Below are positions 44,144-53,804 of a DNA stretch of 64,000 nt, one piece after another. The first letter of the stretch is position 1; every line of letters starts with the position of its first letter. The translations under genes were made by a program, and so were the position numbers. Under the pieces are notes generated by a model. The model made no database searches. It was not told the origin of the DNA and saw only the letters and a list, made by a program, of their open reading frames with translations. This DNA is from an uncultured Alphaproteobacteria bacterium (GTDB taxonomy: Bacteria; Pseudomonadota; Alphaproteobacteria; UBA6615): NCBI GenBank assembly GCA_943787745.1, contig CALSNJ010000001.1:310001-374000 (forward strand). The letters are read 5' to 3'.

Positions 44144-45154
44144 TTGGCGACCCGCCGCATTCGATTTCCGGAGGCTTTTGGCCGAGACGCTATGGCGGCG
44201 TGTGAGAAATTGCTCGGCCGGAAAGCAGAAACCGTGGAATGGCCGGCGAGCCGATCGCGACGTTCGGTGCGTGTTGTATTTTCAGATGGCTCGGTCATTG
44301 CCACACGACGCAAGCGGCGTGAGCGGTCCCAGCTTGAAGCCCACGTCATGCGTACCCTTCACACCCATGGCGCATCGGTTCCCGCGGCGCTTGCCTATGA
44401 CGGGGAATGGTTGATCCAGGAGTACATCGAAGGCACGCGGCTGCCACTTGTCCTTGTGGGGGATGATCTCGATCGATCCCGGATGTTGCTGGAAACCGCC
44501 GCTGAAGGATTGGCCCGGATTCACCGCATCGGCACTGAAACCGGTTTGAATGAAAAGGTTGTCCGGTTGGGGGTGACAGATCGCTGGATTGCCGAACTCA
44601 TGGATACGCCCAACCGAATTGGAGATGCGATTGATGTTCCCGCGCCGACGCTTGATCTCGCGGCGATTGCGGAGATGCTTCAGATGGGCTCACCCTGTTT
44701 TCTGAAATGGGATGCGCGCCCGGGAAATGCGGTGGTGCGCCCCAATGATGAGGTTGTGTGGTTTGACTGGGAGCATTGTGGTGCCCGGAACGCGCTGGAT
44801 GATTTTGCGTGGCTGCTGGCCGATGAATATGTTCCTGAAATTACAGGTCTGGCGGAGATTGCTGTGGCCAACGCCCCCGACAATCGTTCTGCAGATCAGG
44901 CGCGGATCGATTTCTCGACATATGCGACGTTCCATACGGCGGTACGCCTGGCCCTGATTGTTCATCACAAGGATGATGGGCCTTGGTGGGACGAGGACAT
45001 GTGCCTGAATGGTGACAAGGTTCGGGTTACCAAAAATGGTGTGCGACTGCTATGTGCGCGCGGTGTCGAGTTTTCACAGCTGCAGAGTCATACCGCGCCA
45101 CTTGCGGCGTGGTTCTCTGATGTCGCAAATCGATTTGAGACCAAATCGCTTTGA
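44144..45154 (+). CDS. Aminoglycoside-phosphotransferase-like kinase
   Basis: A 336-residue protein of the APH/ChoK-like kinase family. It has the LIQEYIEG hinge, then the catalytic loop KWDARPGN in place of HGDxHPGN, so the catalytic Asp and Asn are kept while the usual His is Lys. The metal-binding Asp is in VWFDWEHCG. It starts with TTG at 44144; the first ATG is at 44192. It probably phosphorylates a small metabolite or lipid. The translation start is uncertain. Confidence 0.72.
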   Translation: MATRRIRFPEAFGRDAMAACEKLLGRKAETVEWPASRSRRSVRVVFSDGSVIATRRKRRERSQLEAHVMRTLHTHGASVPAALAYDGEWLIQEYIEGTRLPLVLVGDDLDRSRMLLETAAEGLARIHRIGTETGLNEKVVRLGVTDRWIAELMDTPNRIGDAIDVPAPTLDLAAIAEMLQMGSPCFLKWDARPGNAVVRPNDEVVWFDWEHCGARNALDDFAWLLADEYVPEITGLAEIAVANAPDNRSADQARIDFSTYATFHTAVRLALIVHHKDDGPWWDEDMCLNGDKVRVTKNGVRLLCARGVEFSQLQSHTAPLAAWFSDVANRFETKSL

Positions 45155-47251
45155 TCAGGGGACGAGATCGTAGGTGTCGTCACCGAAGCCGGCGGTGCCC
45201 TGATCGTTGTATTTGTATTTTGTGGTCACGCCACCAGTGCCGCCAAGCTTGTTGTCCTGCAGGTTGATGTCGCTGATTTCGGCGCCCGCGAAGGTGACCG
45301 AACCGGTGCTCGTTGTGAAGGACACCGTCCATGTTCCGTCATTGTTGTTTGTGAACTGGACATCGCCTGCGCCCACACCAAGATCGTTGCTCTGCGCATC
45401 TTCATAGTCGATCGTGACATTGTCGCCATTCTCGAAACCTTCGAAGAAGACGAGGCCGTTGGAGAAGTTGTTCACTTCGGTGTTGCCATCGAAGATGAAG
45501 TTATCGCCGCCGCCGCGTGCGATGTAATAGGTGTCGTAGCCCGATCCACCGATCATGATGTCATTGCCGCCATTGGCGTAAATCTTGTCATCGAAGGCCA
45601 GATCAGGTGCCTGGTCGCTGGTGTTGATGCCACCGAAAATCACGTCCGAACCTTCTGAACCGAACAACGTGTTCTGTCCTGCGCCACCATCGATGATGTT
45701 GGCACCGAGGAAGTTGGCGCCAGGGAACAGGCTGCTCAGATTGCTCACGCTGGGGTCGAAGCCGGTCAGGTTGGCTTGTGTCAGGGTCTGGGCGCTGTTG
45801 TTGCCGGAATAGTTCACGGTCCATTCGCTCGTTGTGGCGTTGTAGGACGTGGTCAGCGCGCTCAGGTCGAGATTGGCCGTTGTAACAGAGAAAAATGACA
45901 CAAGGTCATCGCCTTCACCGGCATAGACCTGGAACTGATCGGCAGCCGTCGTGTTAAACGCGCCCACGATCTGGTCGGCGCCCTGTCCCGAACGAATAAT
46001 CTCGATATCTGTTGTCAGGGCAGCGTTGTTGAAATCGATCAGGTCGTTGCCTGTTGTGCCCTGAAGTGTGTCCACACCCGCGCCGCCAGATACTTTGGTG
46101 TCTTCGGTTTCGAAGACGGTCACGCCGTCCAGCACAACTGCCAGACCGGGGTCGAACATCAACGTATCCGCGCCTGCGCCGCCTTCAAGTTCGTCCGCAC
46201 CTTCACCGCCATCCAGCGTATCGTCGTCGTCCCCGCCGAACAGAAGATCGACCCCGGTGCCGCCGGCCAATTGGTCATTCCCGGCTTCACCCCGCAGAGT
46301 GTCGTTGCCCTCTTGCCCTCGAATGATGTCGTTGCCGCCGCCCGAGCTGATGTCGTCGTTGTCGTCTCCGCCATAGACAGAGTCTTCGCCCGCGAGGCCA
46401 ATAAAGGTGTCGTTGCCGCCACCCAATGTGATGAGGGAGGATCCATAAAGACCCTGAAGTGTGACTGTGTCATCGCCATCTGCGTTGTCGGCGACAGCTT
46501 CATCTGCGTCCAGCGCCAGAACGAAGCCGAGACTGGCCATGGTGACGGTGATCACGTCAGCGCCGGTGCCACCAGTGATCCGGTTTGCCGATGTCGGGTC
46601 TGTCCCTGCATTGTCATCATTGTCCCAGGTGGCATCGAAATTGATGGTGATGATGTCATTGCCTTCGCCGGCATGTGCTTCAAGCACACCGTCAGAATCG
46701 AGCAGTTGGTCATTGCCGGTGCCGCCGGTCAGCGAATCCTGGAATCCGTCGCCGCCGGTCAGGATGTCATTGTCGGCACCGCCACTCAGAATGTCGTTGC
46801 CGTCATTGCCGCTGATCGTGTCATCACCGATTCCGCCGGTGATGGTGTCGTCACCGTCGTCCTGGACAACCACCTGAGTGCCTTCGACCTTGATGTCGGT
46901 GATCTTGATCTCGGCAAATTCGTTGGAGCTGGTTTTCTTGTTCAGATAGCCACCGATGCTGACGGTGTGATTGCCCTGCGAAAGGGTTCCCACGTCGACC
47001 GTGACCGTCTGCCAGCCGCTATCGCCACCGCCCTCGATCGAGGTGATGTAGTCATTGCCATTGAGGCCGTAGAGCACGCCGTCGATGCTCAACAGCACTT
47101 CGGCCGTTTCGCCATTGTCCAGCCTGTCTTCCGCGTCCAGACGATAGGTGAACGTGACCTGCGTGTTGGTGGTCTCGGAGCCGGCCGTGATCGTCTTGCT
47201 GAAGCCGCCAGACATGCCGTTCGGTGATGTCCGTCCCATTGACGCCGCCAA
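45155..47251 (-). CDS. RTX protein, long intact 3' portion
   Basis: An open frame of 698 codons: the third copy of the repeated module, then two blocks of RTX nonapeptides (about residues 128-190 and 285-375), and a less repetitive C-terminal third ending DDTYDLVP. The C-terminus would carry the type I secretion signal. The ATG at 47251 is only the first available Met; the frame upstream is interrupted. It is probably surface-exposed or secreted and binds calcium. Confidence 0.75.
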   Translation of the reverse strand: MAASMGRTSPNGMSGGFSKTITAGSETTNTQVTFTYRLDAEDRLDNGETAEVLLSIDGVLYGLNGNDYITSIEGGGDSGWQTVTVDVGTLSQGNHTVSIGGYLNKKTSSNEFAEIKITDIKVEGTQVVVQDDGDDTITGGIGDDTISGNDGNDILSGGADNDILTGGDGFQDSLTGGTGNDQLLDSDGVLEAHAGEGNDIITINFDATWDNDDNAGTDPTSANRITGGTGADVITVTMASLGFVLALDADEAVADNADGDDTVTLQGLYGSSLITLGGGNDTFIGLAGEDSVYGGDDNDDISSGGGNDIIRGQEGNDTLRGEAGNDQLAGGTGVDLLFGGDDDDTLDGGEGADELEGGAGADTLMFDPGLAVVLDGVTVFETEDTKVSGGAGVDTLQGTTGNDLIDFNNAALTTDIEIIRSGQGADQIVGAFNTTAADQFQVYAGEGDDLVSFFSVTTANLDLSALTTSYNATTSEWTVNYSGNNSAQTLTQANLTGFDPSVSNLSSLFPGANFLGANIIDGGAGQNTLFGSEGSDVIFGGINTSDQAPDLAFDDKIYANGGNDIMIGGSGYDTYYIARGGGDNFIFDGNTEVNNFSNGLVFFEGFENGDNVTIDYEDAQSNDLGVGAGDVQFTNNNDGTWTVSFTTSTGSVTFAGAEISDINLQDNKLGGTGGVTTKYKYNDQGTAGFGDDTYDLVP

Positions 47252-47395
47252 CGGTAACGCTCAGTTCGCCATCATTGCTGTCGAAGCTGCCGGTCTCGTA
47301 GGAGGGATTGTTGGTGTTCCGCGAAACGCCCCATCGGCATAGGCGAAGCCGCCATCGTGCAGAATTGAAGTTTCCTCATTCGACCAGTTCTGCGG
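46874..47395 (-). repeat. RTX module copy 3 (about 170 residues)
   Basis: Third copy, starting DGGFAYADGAFRG (in another frame) and ending ITDIKVEGTQ. It contains [43 protein letters not shown] and NHTVSIGGYLN, the same order as copies 1 and 2. Confidence 0.8.
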
Positions 47396-47590
47396 TTGCG
47401 GTGACCGAACCTTGCTGGCCGCCGGTGATGATGTCGTTGCCGTCGCCGCCCTGGATGTTGTCGGCACCGGCGCCGCCATCAATCGTGTCGTTGCCGGTGC
47501 CACCTTCTATGGTGTCGTTGCCCAACTGTCCGAAAGATCTCGTCGTCGCCGTCGCCGCCATAGAGAAGGTCGCCATCGGTGTCGTCGTTC

Positions 47591-48150
47591 GTGCTGGGCG
47601 TCTGTGCCGTTGATCGACACATCGGTGAAGCGGATTTCGGACGTCTTCTTCGTCAGTAGGTCTTCTTGATTCAGGTAGCCGCCCAGCGTGATCGTGTGTT
47701 CGCCGGCGGACAATGCGCCCACATCAACGGTTACGGTGACCACAAGCCGCTGTCATAGCTGCTGTTGTCCTCCTGACCGTCGCCACTAGGCCCGGTCGAT
47801 ATAGTCATTGCCGTTCAGGCCTTAGAGCTGGCCGTCAATCTCCACCAAAACTTCGCCGTACTTCATCGGATTCGTATCCATCTGCATGGGTGAAGCGGTA
47901 TTGGAAGCTCGACCGTTGTGTCCGTTGTCGCATCGGACACCGTGAAGCTTTTGGTGAACGCGCCCGCCATGTCGTGATATCGTCAGCCGTGTCAGTCGCC
48001 ACCCAACGTGATTGCGATTTCGCCGTTGCCCCGGAATCATAGACACCCGATGCATAGTTGCTGGAGCCCGCCTCCGCGGAAGCCGCCGTCGTGCATAGGA
48101 GAACCCGCCGTCACTGCTGGTGAAGGTTTCGTTCAAGATTTGAACGTTTC
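47591..48150 (-). repeat. RTX module copy 2 (degenerate)
   Basis: Second copy, from [16 protein letters not shown] to [12 protein letters not shown]. It is broken into at least four frames and contains TAA in place of the tyrosine codon in [10 protein letters not shown]. Otherwise the order of segments matches copies 1 and 3 ([31 protein letters not shown]). Confidence 0.75.
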
Positions 48151-48320
48151 CACCTTCCTGTCCGCCGCCATAGATGGTGTCGTTGCCGGCACCGCCCTGG
48201 ATTGTGTCGATGCCTTCGCCGCCGGAGAGCTGATCGTTGCCCGCGCCGCCCGAGACAGTGTGTCGTCTCCGGCATCGCCAAACAGCGTGTCGTCGCTGTC
48301 ATCGCTCGCCACTTCGACGC

Positions 48321-48839
48321 CTGCCCTTCGATCTTCACATCGGAGAACTTGATGAAGGCGTCCTCGTTCGACTTGTCTTTTCGGTTCAGGAAACCACCCA
48401 GCGTGATTTCGTGATTGCCGGCACTCAGATTTCCGACATCAATCGTGACCGTCTGCCAGCCGCTATCACCACCACCGGTGATGCGCTCCACATAGTCATT
48501 GCCGTTCAGTCCGTAGAGCTGCCCGTCAATGCTGATCAGGACGTCAGCATATTCGTTGTTGTCGAGCTTGCTGGCTGCGTCGAGCTGATAGGTGAAGGTG
48601 ATTTCGGTACCGGTGGTGGCTTGCGAGACGTTGAATGTCTTGCTGAACCCGCCTGACATGCCGTCGAGAATATCTGTTCCGTTGACGCCACCGAGAAACA
48701 CGCCCACGCGCCCGTCTGTGCCTGATCCACTTGCTGTGTAACCCTCGGCATATCCGGGGTTGTCAGTGCCGCGAAATGTGTCGTCGGCATAGGTGAAGCT
48801 TCCCGCACCGTTGTCGAAGGTTTCATTCAACAGTGTGAC
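48321..48839 (-). repeat. RTX module copy 1
   Basis: The best-preserved copy, in one open frame: [61 protein letters not shown] and [11 protein letters not shown], ending SDVKIEGQ. It looks like a jelly-roll-like beta domain; the family is not recognised. Confidence 0.8.
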
Positions 48840-49235
48840 GGTTTCAGACTCACCGCTCTGGATGTCGCCGCTGATCGTGTCGTTGCCGACACCGCCATAG
48901 AGCGTGTCTTCACCCTGACCGCCATAGATTTCATCGTCGCCCAGCTGGCCGTAGGCGATGTCGTTGCCCGCGCCGCCAAGGATCAGATCGTCGAACGTAT
49001 AGGTTGTGCTGCTTGAACTTGCGCCGGTATCGGCATCAAAGCGCGGGTCTTCCCAGCCGCTGCCCCAGCCGTGCGTGCCCTGCGCATCGCCAAAAGTGTC
49101 ACCAAACAGAACATCGGCATCATCGCCACCCTTCAGGGTGTCATTGCCCATGCCGCCGACGAGCAGATCTTCGCCGGCACCACCTTCAAGGTAGTCGTTG
49201 AAAACGGTCGCAGAGCCGCCGCTGACGCCCTGAAG
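48321..49235 (-). CDS. RTX protein, intact 5' fragment
   Basis: Open frame containing [26 protein letters not shown], then a linker rich in Gly and Ser, [23 protein letters not shown] repeats and module copy 1. It has no start of its own; it belongs with the broken gene. Frame is lost near 48322. Confidence 0.6.
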
Positions 49236-49639
49236 CCAGAACCTGTACCCGAGCCCGAGCCCGAGCCAGCAAGATAATTTTCCCAGTCATCGAAATAGTC
49301 GCCAAACAGCGCGTCCCCGCCCGCACCACCTGAAAGCGTGTCATTGCCCGCAGATCCGAGCTGAATGTCATTGCCCGAACTGGCAACGAAAACAGTCGCT
49401 TTCATTGTTGCTCAGGCCGACCAGGCCATCTATCCCGTCTTCTCCGAGCGTGTGGTCGCCGAGAATAACGGTCAGATCATCATAAGATTTCGTGCTCATG
49501 CGAGTTCCAGTCTGGTCCAAACGTTCTGTTTGAGAGCCGATTCAGACGTTATATCGACACTACCATATAGAGAAGCAAGTATCAGGCCATACCAGCCACG
49601 AGGTGTCTGGAATTTTACGAAACCATGTGTGGTTTTGGC

Positions 49640-49652
49640 GTAATAATATTAC
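49640..49652. promoter_or_regulatory. AT-rich short palindrome upstream of the RTX gene
   Basis: Arms GTAAT and ATTAC with a 3-base centre, about 140 bases before the RTX start codon, in an AT-rich gap of 229 bases. It may be an operator or part of a promoter; nothing else is seen in this gap. Confidence 0.25.
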
Positions 49653-49728
49653 TCAAATATGCTCATCTTGCGAGTCCGCTGGGAATCCTGTTTCAAGAGT
49701 TGGCTCAGTTTGCGAATCTTGTCGGTGC

Positions 49729-50955
49729 TCATGTGGTTCCCAGTTTTTCAACTTGTCGCAAAAGGTCTAGATAGTCCGGATTTCGTCGCCAACGGTCGAT
49801 GACCTTTTGAGCCGAATTTTTCTCGATGCGCTCGTACACAGTTTCGGCGGAAACCCGATCAATCGCATAATTTCCACCCTGCGCCGGTCGTGACTTTCGA
49901 CACAGCGTCATCAGTGCGAGAAAATCCTGGGAAGAGTAGTCCAGTGCCCGGCAGAGGATCGCAAGGCCTTCACCGCCAGGCTCGTAGATCAACCGCTTGA
50001 TCAGCGGCGTGCGCAGCTCTGCACCCTGTTCGATAACCTGCTCGAACAAGGCGACCTCGCCCGCTTTCAAAAGTCGGATCAGGAGTTCGGCAGAGCATCC
50101 ATGTTTTGTGATCAACCGTGAGACGAGGCGGGAGGCCGCGACGCCAGACTTGTTTACCGTGTCATCACTTCGCACGGCTGCCTGTACGGCGGATTCCATG
50201 ACATCATCGAGTTGGTTGGGATCGAGTTCATGTTTCTCAAGGATTTCGGTCCGGAGTGCCGCAGAAACCCACCAGTACATCCGCTTTGCGAGTTCTTGTG
50301 GGAGGTCTTGTCGTCGAACAAGTGGATTCTGAAACGCATCGACACGCTGTGATTGCTCGACGAGATAGGACATCGTCTCATGGGCAATCTCGGCGCCCTG
50401 ATTGTTCAGGAGGCTCTCAATCACGGTCTCGTTTTCAGTCTCAACGAGTACGTCGCAAACGGTCGGTGATACCGTGGCGCGCATCGCGACAGCAAGTTGA
50501 TGTTCCAGAGAACGATTGCGGATGATTTCAATGAGTTCGGGGTCCTGCAAAACCTGACTGCGGGTCAGGATGGGATGAGCAATTTCGGCCACATCATTGG
50601 CCAGAATATTGACCAGTTCGGAAGGTGCCTCCGGCTCGTCGGACAGCCGGATTGCAAGATGCTTGCGAACCGATATCTCAACGTCATGGATAAGCTGGCG
50701 CAGGATGTCCGTCATGGCTGCGCGCTCCTGCTCCGAGAGAACGCGATTGGTTTTGAAGAAAAGGTCGCTGACGATCTCAGATAGCTGGGCGCGTGCCGCC
50801 GATGAACGGTTGCGCGCCAGTCGCAACAATTCTTCGGTGTTCAAATCCTGATTTTCTTCCCGTTCAGCAAACACAATTTCGCTCCGGCCAGATTCTGCAC
50901 AATTGCAGCATCCGGCCATATTGCGCGGCGTCAGTTGCCAAGAGGTAAACTTCAT
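49729..50955 (-). CDS. DUF2336 domain protein
   Basis: A 408-residue helical protein rich in short HEAT-like repeats (for example EAPSELVNILANDVAEIAHPILTRS). DUF2336 proteins are common in alphaproteobacteria and some are linked to motility or cell-cycle control. It is followed by the RTX gap and divergent from a 72-residue gene. ATG 50919 (MAGCCNC) is an alternative start. Function unknown. Confidence 0.85.
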   Translation of the reverse strand: MKFTSWQLTPRNMAGCCNCAESGRSEIVFAEREENQDLNTEELLRLARNRSSAARAQLSEIVSDLFFKTNRVLSEQERAAMTDILRQLIHDVEISVRKHLAIRLSDEPEAPSELVNILANDVAEIAHPILTRSQVLQDPELIEIIRNRSLEHQLAVAMRATVSPTVCDVLVETENETVIESLLNNQGAEIAHETMSYLVEQSQRVDAFQNPLVRRQDLPQELAKRMYWWVSAALRTEILEKHELDPNQLDDVMESAVQAAVRSDDTVNKSGVAASRLVSRLITKHGCSAELLIRLLKAGEVALFEQVIEQGAELRTPLIKRLIYEPGGEGLAILCRALDYSSQDFLALMTLCRKSRPAQGGNYAIDRVSAETVYERIEKNSAQKVIDRWRRNPDYLDLLRQVEKLGTT

Positions 50956-51040
50956 ATTGGATTTGTTGCGTTCTTTAGGCGTTTGTTAAGAGCCTTCTCG
51001 ATAGTCTGAAACTCTGTTCACATAGGTCTTAGATGGTTCC

Positions 51041-51259
51041 ATGGCTGTTAGCGGCACACCCACAAGTCTTCAATCCATTCTCAGTCAGATTCAAACGGCG
51101 AAACCCGCCGCTGTGGCTCCGGCCGCACGCGCTGCTGCGGATGCTTCATCGGTTGGCCAGCAACGCGCTGCCGCCGAACCCCGGGTAAACTTGCCGCCGG
51201 GAACAACCTCGCTCGATCCGAACGCGCCCCGCGGGACCTATCTGAACCTCAAGGTCTGA
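51041..51259 (+). CDS. Small Ala/Pro-rich protein of unknown function
   Basis: A 72-residue protein (SLQSILSQIQ near the N-terminus, NAPRGTYLNLKV at the end) rich in Ala. It lies alone between divergent DUF2336 and convergent YciB genes. Small proteins with a PRG-x-LN end are known in related bacteria, but I do not recognise a family. The ribosome site is poor, so the call is moderate. Confidence 0.5.
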   Translation: MAVSGTPTSLQSILSQIQTAKPAAVAPAARAAADASSVGQQRAAAEPRVNLPPGTTSLDPNAPRGTYLNLKV

Positions 51260-51325
51260 CGCACAGGGTCTCGCCCTTTTTTGATCTTCGATAAATCGCG
51301 CAGAAACCCGTTTTCCGGATTGCGA

Positions 51326-51958
51326 CTAACTCTGTTGGTCGGATGGCGCGGCAGTGTCGTCGTCGGGAATTTGTTCTCTCAGGAACAATGGCGTTTGCGC
51401 TGCCGCGAACAGAAATGTCAGCGGCATAATGCCGAAGAGTTTGAACGACACCCAGAAATCGGTCGAGAAATTGCGCCAGACGATTTCGTTCAGGATCGCC
51501 AGCACGACGAAGAAGATCGCCCAGCGTATCGTGAGGACACGCCACCCGCGATCATTAAGCTGAACGGCGGCCCCGAAGAGCGGCTTGAGCAGCGATTTCC
51601 CGACCAGCAAGCCACCAAACAGAATGACCGCAAACAGAGTGTTTACCAGCGTGGGCTTGAGTTTGATGAAGGTTTCATCGGCTAGAACAAGCGTCAGCCC
51701 GCCAAAGAGAAGCACAAAGATGCCGCTCACCAGAGGCATGACCGGCAGTTTGCGTTCCAGGCGCCAGCCAAGCGCGAGCGCAATGATCGTTGCGATCATG
51801 AAGGCGCCGGTTGCTTCGAAGAGCGCTTGCCCGACCATGGGTTCGGCGCCCGCGGGAAGCCAGAAATGCCTGAACTCCGGCAAGCCCTTGCGGCCGTTTA
51901 TCAGAAAGAAGACGACGAGCGGACCCGCCTCAATTGCGAGTTTTAGCCAAGGGCGCAT
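51326..51958 (-). CDS. yciB: Inner-membrane septation protein A (YciB/IspZ)
   Basis: A 210-residue membrane protein with five to six membrane segments (for example LKLAIEAGPLVVFFLING, GIFVLLFGGLTLVLADE and FFVVLAILNEIVWRNFSTDFWVSFKLFG). The GPLVVFFLIN and NEIVWRNFS motifs identify YciB, which takes part in cell envelope or division functions. It follows the ftsY cluster on the same strand after about 50 bases. Confidence 0.93.
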   Translation of the reverse strand: MRPWLKLAIEAGPLVVFFLINGRKGLPEFRHFWLPAGAEPMVGQALFEATGAFMIATIIALALGWRLERKLPVMPLVSGIFVLLFGGLTLVLADETFIKLKPTLVNTLFAVILFGGLLVGKSLLKPLFGAAVQLNDRGWRVLTIRWAIFFVVLAILNEIVWRNFSTDFWVSFKLFGIMPLTFLFAAAQTPLFLREQIPDDDTAAPSDQQS

Positions 51959-52008
51959 GATGACGCGAGCCTACTGGTTGTGGGTCGGGAATGGTTGTTC
52001 ATTTGCGT

Positions 52009-52872
52009 TTAGCCTGCGAATTTCAGGGCTGAGGCGCCGCACGCTACCAGAATTGCTGCGGGGATTCGTCTTTTGCCGAACTTTTCTCCCAGAACAACAA
52101 CTCCAATAAGTGCTGCGAACACCACACCGGTTTCACGCAATGCCGCCACGCTGGCGACGGATGCATTGGCGAAGGCGAAGAGCACCAGCCCGTAGCTGGT
52201 CAGCGCAATGAAAGCACCCCCGATTCCCGTGAGCGCATGCGCACGCAGATGCGAAATGATGTGGCCACGTCGCACGATATAGGTTGCTGCCATGATCGGG
52301 ATCGAGGCAAAGACCATGATCCATGTCAGGTAGACAAGTGTACCATTTCCAACTTCGGGTCCGACCTTGCGGATGCCGACAGCATCGAACAGCGAGTAGG
52401 CAGCGATACAGGCTCCGGTGAGAAGTGCCAAAACAAGTGTCCGTGCATTGGCGGATGCAAGTTTCGCCGGCTCCAGGCTGAGTGCAACAACGCCGGCAAC
52501 GATGACAAGAACAGCAATCAGTTCCGACAAACTTGGAATGTCACCGACAAGCGGGGCCGACAAGGCAACAATGATCAGAGGCGCGCTCCCACGCGCGATG
52601 GGATAGACCTTGCCGAGGTCGCCGTGGGCATAGGCATTCACCAGAAATATGAAGTAGAGGGCGTGCAATGCGCCCGACCCGATCAACCAGGGCCAATGAT
52701 GGGAAAGCGGCAGAGGCAGAAAGGCCAGCGCGACAATCAGTGCGCCGATGCCACCAAATCCGCCGATCATGCCAGACGTCATCCAGCGATCGCTGCCGCC
52801 CTTGACCAACGCGTTCCAACTCGCATGCAGGAGCGCGGCGAGTAAGACTGCCAGAACAACTATAGTGCTCAT
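52009..52872 (-). CDS. EamA/DMT family transporter
   Basis: A 287-residue ten-segment membrane protein (IVVLAVLLAALLHASWNALVKGG at the N-terminus, YPIARGSAPLIIVAL in the middle). It belongs to the YbhF-like EamA group that carries amino acids or metabolites. Its start overlaps the end of ftsY by 4 bases, so it is translated with that gene. The cargo is unknown. Confidence 0.92.
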   Translation of the reverse strand: MSTIVVLAVLLAALLHASWNALVKGGSDRWMTSGMIGGFGGIGALIVALAFLPLPLSHHWPWLIGSGALHALYFIFLVNAYAHGDLGKVYPIARGSAPLIIVALSAPLVGDIPSLSELIAVLVIVAGVVALSLEPAKLASANARTLVLALLTGACIAAYSLFDAVGIRKVGPEVGNGTLVYLTWIMVFASIPIMAATYIVRRGHIISHLRAHALTGIGGAFIALTSYGLVLFAFANASVASVAALRETGVVFAALIGVVVLGEKFGKRRIPAAILVACGASALKFAG

Positions 52873-53804
52873 TCAGGGTTGCCCAGTCCCAGCAAACCAT
52901 TAGCAAAGGGCAGCGCTTCGAAGGGGCGGAGGTCGTCGACACCTTCGCCGACGCCCACGGCATAGATGGGCAGAGCGAAATGATCGGCCAGTCCAACGAT
53001 CACGCCGCCACGTGCGGTCCCGTCGAGTTTGGTAACGATCAGGCCGCTGACATTGACCAGGTCCCGAAAGGTTTCGACTTGCGCGTGGGCGTTCTGGCCG
53101 GTTGTGGCGTCGAGAACCAGAAGCACCTCGTGGGGGGCGTCGGGGTCAACCTTCTGGATTACACGGACTATTTTTTTGAGTTCGGCCATCAGGTCGGTTT
53201 TGTTGTGCAGCCGACCAGCGGTGTCGATCAGAAGGACGTCAACGTTTGAGGCGCGCGCCTGTTGCATGGCGTCGTACGCCAGGGCTGCTGGGTCACCATT
53301 CTGCTCGCCCGCAACCACGGGGACGCCGACGCGCTCACCCCATATCTTGATCTGGTCGATCGCGGCCGCGCGAAACGTATCTGCGGCGGCGAGCATCACT
53401 GAATTTCCGGATTCCTTGAAACGTGCAGCAAGTTTTCCGATGGTCGTTGTCTTGCCGGTGCCGTTGACGCCAGCGATCAGTATGACCTGGAGTGAGTCCG
53501 GGGTGACAAGGTCAGAGATCGGTCGTGCGACCGGTTCCAGGATTTTCGAGATGGCTTCGGCAAGAACGCGTCGAACATCTTCTGCATCGGCTTCACTGTC
53601 GACACGCTTGCCTTCGAGTTCTGTCCGGAGGCGAGCGGCCGTGGCAATGCCGAGATCGGCCATAATCAGAACGTCCTCGAGTTCATCGAGGGTGGCCGCA
53701 TCAATTTTCTGCCCTGTGAAGACGCCGCCAATATCCTCGGCCAGTCGCGAAGATGTCCGCGACAGCCCCGCACGAAGCCGTCCGAGCCAGCTGCCTTCAC
53801 TCAT
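52869..53804 (-). CDS. ftsY: Signal recognition particle receptor FtsY
   Basis: A 311-residue FtsY with the N-domain (residues 1-95) and G-domain. GTPase motifs are GVNGTGKTTTIGK, DTFRAAA, DTAGR and TKLDGTARGG. The acidic A-domain found in E. coli is short or missing, common in alphaproteobacteria. It docks ribosome-SRP complexes at the membrane, with Ffh encoded at 56921. It overlaps mtaB by 4 bases. Confidence 0.97.
   Translation of the reverse strand: MSEGSWLGRLRAGLSRTSSRLAEDIGGVFTGQKIDAATLDELEDVLIMADLGIATAARLRTELEGKRVDSEADAEDVRRVLAEAISKILEPVARPISDLVTPDSLQVILIAGVNGTGKTTTIGKLAARFKESGNSVMLAAADTFRAAAIDQIKIWGERVGVPVVAGEQNGDPAALAYDAMQQARASNVDVLLIDTAGRLHNKTDLMAELKKIVRVIQKVDPDAPHEVLLVLDATTGQNAHAQVETFRDLVNVSGLIVTKLDGTARGGVIVGLADHFALPIYAVGVGEGVDDLRPFEALPFANGLLGLGNPE

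Larger units (their letters stand above)
45155..49499 (-). pseudogene. Large RTX calcium-binding protein gene, broken by many frameshifts
   Basis: A single long gene seems to run from ATG 49499 (MSTKSYDDLTVILGDHTLGEDG) to the stop at 45155. The translated parts are rich in G-G-x-G-x-D nonapeptides (for example [10 protein letters not shown] and GDDTISGNDGNDILSGG), typical of type I secreted adhesins and enzymes. The frame changes near 49383, 49235, 48322, 48258 and at several points between 48100 and 47250, and module 2 has in-frame stops (near 47823). Clean stretches lie at 45155-47251 and 48321-49230. Either the gene is decaying or the repeat-rich sequence is poorly assembled. The secretion genes are not in this window. 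Confidence 0.75.

Noticed and set aside
46271-47227. Long plus-strand frame opposite the RTX gene
   Set aside because: It is the antisense image of Gly/Asp-rich repeats, with no ribosome site and no family.
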